Origin: UBA1563 sp041667115
GTDB taxonomy: Bacteria; Bacteroidota; Ignavibacteria; Ignavibacteriales; Ignavibacteriaceae
Direction of reading: 5' to 3'
Assembly: GCA_041667115.1 (NCBI GenBank)
Contig: JBAYFO010000031.1
Span: 1-41,120, forward strand
DNA length: 41,120 bases
Shown: positions 1 to 7,766 of the stretch, one piece after another
Layout: every line of letters begins with the position of its first letter
Numbering within the stretch: the stretch's first letter is position 1
The notes under the pieces: generated by a model
What the model was told of the DNA's origin: nothing
What the model saw: only the letters and a program-made list of their open reading frames with translations
Database searches by the model: none
Position numbers and translations under genes: made by a program

Positions 1-666
1 AACAAAGAGCGTTGTCGGAAGAAGCATCGGCAGAGTGATTGATCTAAATTGCTGCCACCAGGAAGCTCCTTCGATAGTTGCCGCTTCATACAAATCCGAT
101 GGAATGTTGTTCAATCCGGCAATAAAAATGATCATGTTGTAGCCAAAATTTTTCCATACCGACATTAGAACAATTGCCGGCATTGCCCAAAACGGATCGC
201 CGAGCCAATCAACCGGATTAATGTGAAAAAAAGAAAGCAGATAGTTAAGTAAACCAAAGCGCGGGTGATAGATGAATCTCCAAACTATTGCGACCGCAAT
301 AAGCGTGGTTACCACCGGCATAAAATATGTTAACCGGAAAATTCCTTTAAACTTCACTAACTTGGCGTTTAAAATAAGAGCTGCAAAGAGAGAGGTGGCA
401 ACAGATAAAGGACCTGCAAGAATAACAAAGAAAATGGTGTTGCGTAATGCGATCCAAAATAACGGATCTTCAAATAATTGTGTGTAATTGCGCAACCCGA
501 TAAATCTTGCGTTCGACAAATTTCCGAGCGAATAGATATCAAAATCAGTAAAACTAATAACAAAAGCTGACACAACCGGGATAAAAAAGAAAACGAAGAT
601 CGCAGCCATTGCCGGTCCTAAAAAAAATAGGAGCGCTTTAAAGTTATTATTATTTGAACTATTCAT
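1..666 (-). CDS. Carbohydrate ABC transporter permease, MalF/UgpA type (partial, C-terminus beyond window)
   Basis: Reading from ATG 666 toward position 1 gives 222 open codons, so the gene is cut by the window edge. It begins MNSSNNNNFKALLFF and has a first membrane segment at about residues 12-37. A typical binding-protein-dependent permease body follows. Near the cut, the EAA loop reads EAATIEGASWWQQFRSITLP, matching the EAA-x3-G-x9-I-x-LP signature that docks onto the ATPase. It would form the inner-membrane channel with a second permease, probably encoded just outside the window. It lies 53 bp downstream of the solute-binding protein gene and completes the usual order. The substrate cannot be read from the sequence; context suggests gluco-oligosaccharides. 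Confidence 0.93.
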   Translation of the reverse strand, partial: MNSSNNNNFKALLFFLGPAMAAIFVFFFIPVVSAFVISFTDFDIYSLGNLSNARFIGLRNYTQLFEDPLFWIALRNTIFFVILAGPLSVATSLFAALILNAKLVKFKGIFRLTYFMPVVTTLIAVAIVWRFIYHPRFGLLNYLLSFFHINPVDWLGDPFWAMPAIVLMSVWKNFGYNMIIFIAGLNNIPSDLYEAATIEGASWWQQFRSITLPMLLPTTLFV

Positions 667-719
667 AAATTTCTTTACAAATGCAATGCGTTAAAGATTA
701 ATTTGTTTAGGGAATTTTA

Positions 720-2087
720 TCATCTGTTATTTCTTTCAATCATCCATCTTCGTTTTTCTAAAATCTTATTAACGTCTTGGTCCATCGCTTTCATCGCCTG
801 ATCAACCGACATTACTCCGCGTGCAGTATATTCTGCATACTGCTGAAGTTTAGAAAAAACAATTTGTTCCCACTCGGGAATTTTAGGTGTCGCTACTACA
901 TTTTGAAACTGATCATAAAATGCTTTTAAATAAATATCATTTTTAAGAGATGCATCATCCCATGCGCCTTTCACGGCAGGTAAATCATTTATCAGATGAT
1001 ACAACTGAACTTGAACTTTTGGCGTTGAAAGATATTCAATGAACTTCCACGCAGATTCTTTTTTCTTCGAATGTCCCGACATCACCAAACTTGAACCGCC
1101 GGCAAGCGATAAGCCGGGATATTTATCACCTGATATATTTGGTAAAGGAGCTGTCATCCATTTATCTGCAAGATCTCCCGTCATCCATTTTTTAAACTCA
1201 TTGCTATTCCAGGGACCGGAAATATACATGTTAATATATTCGCCGGCAAAGGCTTGATAAATATTGGATACTTGAGAAACACTAAGAGGTGCTAAATCCT
1301 GCTTTATAAAATTGATTAGAAATGAAAATGCTTGTTGAAATTCTTTTGATTGAAAATTCCCATATGAATTATTATTTTTTAAAAGTTCCGCATGAGCTTG
1401 CAAACCGAAGATCACAAACGGAGCCCATTCATTTGTAGGAATGTAAATCGGATATTTTTCAGCAGGAAGTTTTGCTTTTATTTTCTTCGAACAATCGTAA
1501 AGTTCATCCCAGGTTTTGGGAGGAACATTGTACCCTGCTTTTGCTAAAACATCTTTTCGATAAAACAGGATACGCGTATCAACGTACCAGGGAATTCCAT
1601 AAACATTTCCTTCAAGTACATTGGTATCCCAAATACCTTCAAAATATTTTTCTCTTTTTATCGCAGAAGATGTTTCTATCCAAGGATCAAGATTTTCAAT
1701 TGCCCCAAGTGCGGAAAATTGCGGAACCCACGTGTTGCCAAGCTGATAAACATCGGGAGAGTTATCGCTTGCATATGCGGTAACAAGTTTTTCCTGCGCG
1801 GCTGTCCAGGGAACCATTTGTACTTTTACTTTTATACCGGGATTTTGTTTTTCAAATTCGGGAACGAGCTTTTGCACAAACTCCCCTTCTGCCCCCATTG
1901 CCCAAAAACTAATTTCCGTTTGTGCGTCGTTTTTTTTATTGCATGAAAGAGAAAAGAATGAGAAGAGAAAAAGAAAATAGGACACGGATTTAACGGATAA
2001 AACGGATTTCCATAGATTTATTAGAGTTGAATTTATCTGTTTAATAAAAATTTCCCGCATTGCAATCTGTGTGCCCCAATTTTTCAT
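720..2087 (-). CDS. Extracellular solute-binding lipoprotein (family 1) of a sugar ABC transporter
   Basis: A 455-residue protein that captures sugar outside the inner membrane and delivers it to the permease. A hydrophobic stretch ending FFSLSC (Cys at about residue 49) is a lipobox, followed by the family-1 fold (ISFWAMGAEGEF, then LVPEFEKQNPGIKVKVQMVPW, and SPDVYQLGNTWVPQF). The ATG at 2087 overlaps the previous gene's stop as ATGA, indicating translational coupling. Met10 (2060) is an alternative start. The first 35 residues are unusual: the codons giving KSVLSVKSVS come from a tandem 'ATCCGT' DNA repeat, so the N-terminal extension may derive from an inserted repeat. Together with the permease and the ATPase it makes an importer. 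Family assignment is firm; the substrate is inferred. Confidence 0.92.
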   Translation of the reverse strand: MKNWGTQIAMREIFIKQINSTLINLWKSVLSVKSVSYFLFLFSFFSLSCNKKNDAQTEISFWAMGAEGEFVQKLVPEFEKQNPGIKVKVQMVPWTAAQEKLVTAYASDNSPDVYQLGNTWVPQFSALGAIENLDPWIETSSAIKREKYFEGIWDTNVLEGNVYGIPWYVDTRILFYRKDVLAKAGYNVPPKTWDELYDCSKKIKAKLPAEKYPIYIPTNEWAPFVIFGLQAHAELLKNNNSYGNFQSKEFQQAFSFLINFIKQDLAPLSVSQVSNIYQAFAGEYINMYISGPWNSNEFKKWMTGDLADKWMTAPLPNISGDKYPGLSLAGGSSLVMSGHSKKKESAWKFIEYLSTPKVQVQLYHLINDLPAVKGAWDDASLKNDIYLKAFYDQFQNVVATPKIPEWEQIVFSKLQQYAEYTARGVMSVDQAMKAMDQDVNKILEKRRWMIERNNR

Positions 2088-4489
2088 TTGAGAACCAACA
2101 TTTTTTTTGTTTGAAGAAAATCTCCGGCTTGCAATTGATAAAAATAAACTCCGGAAGATAATTCATAATTCCTTCCACTGTTGGCGGATCGTAATTTGTA
2201 ATTATACCTTCCCGCTTGTTGCATTTCATTTACCAACGTTACAACTTCATTTCCGAGAATATCAAAAACTTTTAGCGTTACAAAACCGCTTGCAGCAAGT
2301 TGATAGCTGATCACCGTTTCCGGGTTAAACGGATTTGGATAGTTCTGATTAAGCGCAAATTCTTTCGGTGCTTCCTTTTCATTTTTGACATCCGTCGGAT
2401 CAGCAACAAAGCCGATTTTTTTGAGCGCACTATCTATTTCTGTGTTTTTCATAAAACTGTTCCAGATAGTCTGGCTAAGGTAATTTTCAGCCATTACAAT
2501 TATCGGTCCTTGATCAATTGCCAGATAGCTTGAGGCGTACCAATTTTCCTTCACGTTGAACGCGTCCTTAAAGCCGTAAATTCCCCAAATTTTTTCTCCA
2601 TACGTGTTGTAAAAATTTTTCAGAGCAGCTATAGATTCAACCGGTGTATACGGTATTGAAGAAAGCGCCGCGGTTGGCGAAATCGTACCGTTATCATTAG
2701 ATGGTTCGTGCGCCGAATAACCAAACGGATCGTCGCTTGCGGTTAAACCCCATGTATCTTGATTGTAACCCGGCATCCCCTTTGGATTTGCTTTAGCATA
2801 TTCGCGATGAATTAATGCATGGTTTCTATTATTTACAAAATAATTTGTGTAAGCATCTTTCTTGTTTCGTGGGTCGAATCCCAAAAACGAATAATGAGCA
2901 AAGAAAAGAGGTCCACCGTAATCCCAGCCGACATCAAGTTTATAACCGTAAAATGTTTTGCCATTTTTATAATAGGATCGGCTTGCCCAGCCGTTTGCGT
3001 AAAGACTTGCGGGAACCCCATGTGTTGGTGATGCAATCCCAAGAATATAAACGATCATCGCTTCATTCCATCCTGCGATCTGCATATTCATTTGCCACAA
3101 ATAATTTGGTGACCAATGCCAATACAAGAAGTTACTTGTTGAAGCTTGCCGGTACCAGTCAAATTCAACTTGTTCCCATAATCGGGTTGCAACATTTCGA
3201 ATAGAATCTTCATCAGCCGTACTTTGATCGAAATATTTTCTTGCCGCAAGCAGACCTTCCAGCATAAAAGACGTTTCAACTAAATCGCCACCGTTGTCAT
3301 AGGTACTAAATGGAATAACTTTTCCTGTCGCACCATCCAACCAATGAGACCAAACACCGTGAAAACGGTCAGCTTTCGTTTCAAGAAAATTTTCCATTTT
3401 TAGGATTCGTTCACTTCCTTGCTGGCGTGTAATAAATCCACGTTCTATTCCGGCAAGAATTGCCATCACTCCAAATCCCGAACCGCCAATTGTTACAGTA
3501 TTACCGCTTCCTTTTCGTTCTCTAATAAGACCGGAAATTGGGTGTGCATAATCCCAAAAATATCTGAATGTTGCTTCTTGCACCATGGTTACAAGCTCTT
3601 CGTCATTCATTTCTTTTGTTGATGCACTTACCTCTATACTCAAAGCTGATTCGTTGAAACTTCCGTCAATAGCAGAAACTTTATAGATCGCATTTACGCC
3701 TGTGGAGCCAATAAAATCATTATAAAATTGTTCATCCCGTTGAGCCGTTCCGATAGAAACATAATTCCCATTTACAAGTTTATAAATTCTATAACCTTGA
3801 ACAGTGGTTTCAGAATTTAAATTCCATGAAATATCGATATGCTTGTAAAAACCTTTTGCGGCAACATTTTGTGGAGTTGACGGTGGCGTTGCGCTACCGG
3901 AAGACATTCGTATTTCATCAAGATAAAAAATATGTTGAATCCCATCCGTAGTATTTTGTCCGAAGAAAATCGTTTTGACCTTTGTTAAATCTGCCAAGCC
4001 CGGATTCAATTTAAAAATAGATAGCGGGACAGAAATTTTAAACCATACGTTGATTGGAACCGTTGACACATAATTTGATAATTTTTGCTTTGGAGTCTGT
4101 TTATTAGTTGAATCTTCCAAAAAGACCGTTGGAAGATCAGTTGAAGCAATTGAAGTTGTAGTGTAAGCCCAAAAGATGAGAGAGTCTTTTGTAGTAGCGT
4201 CTCGTATAGTCCAACCAATACCGGCTGCAGCAATCGCCCAGTCTCCACCGCTTTTTGAAGTATACTTCAAGCGTAGTGAATTTGTCCCAGAGTATTTTAC
4301 TGTTGTTTCGACGGGAAACTTGTTCGTGTTGACAAGCTCAAGAAGACTTCCGTTACTAGAGAAACCCCAACTTGGATCATAATATGAATTTGACGGACTG
4401 TCATTAAAGAAAATAAAATCCTGTGCAATACTTTGTATTGAGAAAAGAAAGAAAGATAAACAGATTATTTTTACATATTTCATATACAC
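2084..4489 (-). CDS. Secreted GH144/PF10091 'glycoamylase' (predicted beta-1,2-glucanase) with T9SS sorting domain
   Basis: An 801-residue secreted enzyme. The signal peptide is residues 1-23 (ends SIQSIAQ); Met3 (4483) is an equally good start. The order is a galactose-binding-like domain (about 25-200), an FnIII-like domain (200-290), a PF10091 catalytic (alpha/alpha)6 domain (300-715) and a T9SS type-A tail (714-801, NQNYPNPFNPETVISYQL ... KKMLVLK). Catalytic-domain landmarks are ATFRYFWDYAHPISGLIRER, GGSGFGVMAILAGIERGFI, GVWSHWLDG and DNGGDLVETSFMLEGLLAAR. PF10091 includes GH144, whose characterised members cleave beta-1,2-glucan. The FnIII and ligand-binding domains suggest polymer binding at the cell surface. 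It is in an operon 8 bp after the GH2 gene and overlaps the solute-binding protein gene by 4 bp. The family is clear; beta-1,2 specificity is inferred. Confidence 0.88.
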   Translation of the reverse strand: MYMKYVKIICLSFFLFSIQSIAQDFIFFNDSPSNSYYDPSWGFSSNGSLLELVNTNKFPVETTVKYSGTNSLRLKYTSKSGGDWAIAAAGIGWTIRDATTKDSLIFWAYTTTSIASTDLPTVFLEDSTNKQTPKQKLSNYVSTVPINVWFKISVPLSIFKLNPGLADLTKVKTIFFGQNTTDGIQHIFYLDEIRMSSGSATPPSTPQNVAAKGFYKHIDISWNLNSETTVQGYRIYKLVNGNYVSIGTAQRDEQFYNDFIGSTGVNAIYKVSAIDGSFNESALSIEVSASTKEMNDEELVTMVQEATFRYFWDYAHPISGLIRERKGSGNTVTIGGSGFGVMAILAGIERGFITRQQGSERILKMENFLETKADRFHGVWSHWLDGATGKVIPFSTYDNGGDLVETSFMLEGLLAARKYFDQSTADEDSIRNVATRLWEQVEFDWYRQASTSNFLYWHWSPNYLWQMNMQIAGWNEAMIVYILGIASPTHGVPASLYANGWASRSYYKNGKTFYGYKLDVGWDYGGPLFFAHYSFLGFDPRNKKDAYTNYFVNNRNHALIHREYAKANPKGMPGYNQDTWGLTASDDPFGYSAHEPSNDNGTISPTAALSSIPYTPVESIAALKNFYNTYGEKIWGIYGFKDAFNVKENWYASSYLAIDQGPIIVMAENYLSQTIWNSFMKNTEIDSALKKIGFVADPTDVKNEKEAPKEFALNQNYPNPFNPETVISYQLAASGFVTLKVFDILGNEVVTLVNEMQQAGRYNYKLRSANSGRNYELSSGVYFYQLQAGDFLQTKKMLVLK

Positions 4490-4497
4490 CTAACTTT

Positions 4498-6588
4498 TTA
4501 TTTCTTTACCACTATCATAAAATCCAACATTCTTTCATCCAGCAATTTGTTTTGCGATTTTAGTAAAACGTTAATCGAATTTTTTCCTATTTTCATTTCC
4601 TTAGGCAAATTAAAGGTTAGCAATTCCCAAAAGAAAAGTTTGTTATCATTTTCTGAAAGAGAAAAATTCTTGATTTCAAGTAAAACTTTTTCTTTCCAAA
4701 TAAAAGATAACGAGCAATGATTAAATGATTTATGTAAATCGTTAATCACCCAAACATCTGCATTGAATTTGGCTTCAGGCAGATAGGTGTCTTGCCTTAA
4801 CCGAACTGAAAGCAACAACGGCTTGAACGCTTGTTGAAGAGCGAAATAACCAGCCTTTTTCTTTCCGTAAAAATCTACAATCGACCAGGTAATTGAAGGC
4901 CAGCAATCAACAAACATAAATTGAAAAATTCCCGTGATACCATCATTCTTTTTCCTCCGGTAAAACTCCGTTGCGGTTGCTAATAAATCTGCCTGGTAAT
5001 GCTGCGAACTTTTAATAAACTCATCAATATTTTTACCACGATCAATTTTAGCTATGTTAAAAGTTTGGTCGAATTGGAAGTTGTGATATTCCCAATCTTT
5101 CCAAGTGTATTTTCTAATTGATTTTTCTGACAAAAACATTTTAAGCGAAGAAAGTTGCGGCAAAGCTTGAGCGCCAAATTCCGTAACCAACGGACCCATC
5201 GGCGTGGCGGCATAATGTTCCTTGTTACCCCAATACCATCCATCGTAAGGATGCTCTTCATAATTTGATGCAAGCCGAACAATACGAGTTTTGTCTTCAC
5301 TTAGTACAGCATCAAACAATAACGGATCGAGTGTTTTAATCTGCTCGCCAGGTTCATTATGGCAACACCAAAATGCTATGGAAGGATGGTTGTGGAATTG
5401 GCGGGCCATATCTTTTATTTGTGAGACAGCATTTTTTGTAAATGTGGGCGAAGCGTCGTACGTCCATTGCAGAGGGAAATCCTGCCAGAGGAGAATTCCT
5501 TGCTTATCAAATTCGTCATATAATTCTTTTCGGTTCACATGTGCATGAATGCGGACAATGTTGATGTTCGCTTCTTTTATAGCTTTTACAAGTTTCTGAA
5601 TTTTTGTTTGAGAGAATTCACTTAGAAATTGGGTGGGGATAATATTGGTCCCGCGAAGAAAAAGTTTTTTCCCATTGAGATAAAAATTCTGTTCTTTGTC
5701 TAAATGAACTTCCTTTATTCCGAAAGTTTCTTTCTTAGCGTTGAACAATTCAGAAGAGATTTCAAGCTGATAGAGTGCGGGTTTACCGGTATCCCAGCTA
5801 AACCAAAGTTTTGGCTTATCAATATCGAAAGTATAAGTAAATGAATTTTGTTTCGGTTTAATATGGATCGAAAATTCTTTTTGCAGAATTTTCTTCCCGT
5901 TATCTTTTACCTCAATTTCTATTTTTGATTTTAGTTGATGAGTAAAATTATTTTGGTAAGAAACAGTTACTGCTATCTTTGCCTTATTTCTCCCGGATTG
6001 CAATCTTGAAGTTATCTTGACATTTTCAACATAGATTTTATCACCAAGCAACAACTCCACGTTATTCCAGATACCGCCGGTATTTTGATCCTGCCCATAT
6101 TCAAGGCTCCAACCTCCGGGTCTACAGTCGTGGTGATTAAAAATTCCTTTTATCAATTTTTTCTTTAATGGCCAAACTTCGCCTGGAATTTCTTTTGGTG
6201 AAGTGACTTTTACCAGCAAGAGGTTCTTCCCATTTCTAATCAAAGAATCCGTTACATCAAATGCAAATTTTTGGAAATACCCTTCATGTCTGCCGAGTGA
6301 AATTCCGTTCAACCATACATCGGCAAAGTAATCTACTCCATTAAATTGAAGGATGGATAATTCGTTTTCAACACTAGGAATATTTACTTTGAATTGCTTA
6401 ACAAACCAGATTGAACCACTGAAATTGTGAAGTCCTTCGCATTCCCAATTTGAAGGGACGTTGATTTTGTTTTGTTGCTTATTTTTTAGAAATCTTGTTA
6501 CAATTTCAGAACAAGAATATTTTTCTTCCGGATCAGTTAAATAATTCCATGCACCGTTTAATAAGATATTTTTCAAAGCCACAGGCAT
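4498..6588 (-). CDS. Glycoside hydrolase family 2 (beta-mannosidase/beta-glycosidase-like), no signal peptide
   Basis: A 696-residue GH2 enzyme. The N-terminal sugar-binding jelly roll (about 1-185, FADVWLNGISLGRHEGYF), an Ig-like domain (185-300) and a TIM barrel (300-600) are recognisable. The acid/base Glu is in CCHNEPGE (E412) and the likely nucleophile in PLVTEFGAQ (E470). LLWQDFPLQW and NIVRIHAHVNRKELYDEF resemble beta-mannosidase or exo-glucosaminidase relatives more than LacZ. No signal peptide is visible, so it probably acts in the cytoplasm on imported oligosaccharides. It starts 1 bp after the ATPase stop, a tight operon. The true linkage and sugar are unknown; an exo-beta-glucosidase role in this locus would be unusual for GH2. 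Confidence 0.87.
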   Translation of the reverse strand: MPVALKNILLNGAWNYLTDPEEKYSCSEIVTRFLKNKQQNKINVPSNWECEGLHNFSGSIWFVKQFKVNIPSVENELSILQFNGVDYFADVWLNGISLGRHEGYFQKFAFDVTDSLIRNGKNLLLVKVTSPKEIPGEVWPLKKKLIKGIFNHHDCRPGGWSLEYGQDQNTGGIWNNVELLLGDKIYVENVKITSRLQSGRNKAKIAVTVSYQNNFTHQLKSKIEIEVKDNGKKILQKEFSIHIKPKQNSFTYTFDIDKPKLWFSWDTGKPALYQLEISSELFNAKKETFGIKEVHLDKEQNFYLNGKKLFLRGTNIIPTQFLSEFSQTKIQKLVKAIKEANINIVRIHAHVNRKELYDEFDKQGILLWQDFPLQWTYDASPTFTKNAVSQIKDMARQFHNHPSIAFWCCHNEPGEQIKTLDPLLFDAVLSEDKTRIVRLASNYEEHPYDGWYWGNKEHYAATPMGPLVTEFGAQALPQLSSLKMFLSEKSIRKYTWKDWEYHNFQFDQTFNIAKIDRGKNIDEFIKSSQHYQADLLATATEFYRRKKNDGITGIFQFMFVDCWPSITWSIVDFYGKKKAGYFALQQAFKPLLLSVRLRQDTYLPEAKFNADVWVINDLHKSFNHCSLSFIWKEKVLLEIKNFSLSENDNKLFFWELLTFNLPKEMKIGKNSINVLLKSQNKLLDERMLDFMIVVKK

Positions 6589-6589
6589 A

Positions 6590-7693
6590 TTAAATCCGGA
6601 TTTCCGATTCTGAATCGAAATAAATTACTTTTGTAAGATCAACAGCAAATATTGAGTTTGATTGAATCACGGGATTTTCGCGCGCTGATATTCTAGCTGT
6701 GATCAAAATATCATCAAGTGTAAAGTAAATAAATGTTTCGTTTCCCATCGGTTCAACTAGATCTATTTTAGTATTAATTTTAGCAAAGTTAGAGGTATCA
6801 AGAGTAGATGATGAATCATAAATATCTTCAGGACGGAATCCAACCCAAGTTTTTCTCCCTTCATAATTTGATAAGCGCGATTTATCAACTTGCGGAACTT
6901 CAAAGACTAGAGAACCTTTATCACTCGTGAAAAGCAAATTTTCATTTTTTGAAATTGTACCATGTATAAAGTTCATTGCCGGACTTCCAATAAAGCCTGC
7001 AACAAATTTATTTACCGGCTTTTGATACAATTCAATCGGCGGAGCAACTTGTTGTACTATTCCCCGGTTCATCACTACAATGCGATCCCCCATCGTCATT
7101 GCTTCAATCTGATCATGTGTTACATAAATTATTGTTGCTTCCAACTTCTTGTGCAATTTTGAAATCTCGGTACGCATTTGCACGCGAAGTTTTGCATCAA
7201 GGTTACTAAGGGGTTCATCAAATAAAAATACTTTAGGTTGTCGAACAATCGCCCTTCCCAAAGCTACTCTTTGGCGTTGACCTCCGGATAACTCTTTTGG
7301 TTTTCGTTTGAGATATTCTTCTAAACCCAAAATCTTTGCAGCTACATTAACCCGTTTAATGATTTCCTCTTTGGAAAATTTCCGGATTTTCAACCCGAAG
7401 GAAATATTATCGAAAACCGACATGTGAGGATAGAGAGCATAATTCTGAAACACCATTGCAATGTCTCTATCTTTTGGAGGGATCGAATTCATCGCTTTCC
7501 CATCAATCAGTAATTCACCAGAAGAGATATCTTCCAATCCGGCGATCATTCTTAGTGTCGTTGATTTTCCACATCCTGACGGACCAACAAGAACAACAAA
7601 TTCTTTATCCTTAATTTCAATGCTTACATTTGTTACGACACGATTCCCCTTGCCGTAATCTTTGCAAATATTTGAAAGTGTTACATTAGCCAT
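6590..7693 (-). CDS. Sugar ABC transporter ATP-binding protein, MalK/UgpC/MsmX type
   Basis: A 367-residue ATPase that energises sugar import. Walker A is GPSGCGKST (37-45), the Q-loop is in VFQNYALYPHMSVFDNI (81 onward), the signature is LSGGQRQRVALGRAI (135-149), Walker B is VFLFDEP (155-161) and the H-loop is VTHDQIEAMT (H193). The C-terminal third carries the TOBE/regulatory domain of the MalK class (TWVGFRPEDIYDSSS). The length is normal for the family. It lies between the GH94 and GH2 genes, and the matching solute-binding protein and permease are downstream in the same operon. Such ATPases can serve several permeases, so it may not be dedicated to this substrate. Confidence 0.96.
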   Translation of the reverse strand: MANVTLSNICKDYGKGNRVVTNVSIEIKDKEFVVLVGPSGCGKSTTLRMIAGLEDISSGELLIDGKAMNSIPPKDRDIAMVFQNYALYPHMSVFDNISFGLKIRKFSKEEIIKRVNVAAKILGLEEYLKRKPKELSGGQRQRVALGRAIVRQPKVFLFDEPLSNLDAKLRVQMRTEISKLHKKLEATIIYVTHDQIEAMTMGDRIVVMNRGIVQQVAPPIELYQKPVNKFVAGFIGSPAMNFIHGTISKNENLLFTSDKGSLVFEVPQVDKSRLSNYEGRKTWVGFRPEDIYDSSSTLDTSNFAKINTKIDLVEPMGNETFIYFTLDDILITARISARENPVIQSNSIFAVDLTKVIYFDSESEIRI

Positions 7694-7766
7694 ACTACCA
7701 AGTTTATTAAATGATAAAACCGTTGAGTTATTTGAGATGAAGAACGAACTTACTTTTATGACTTCA

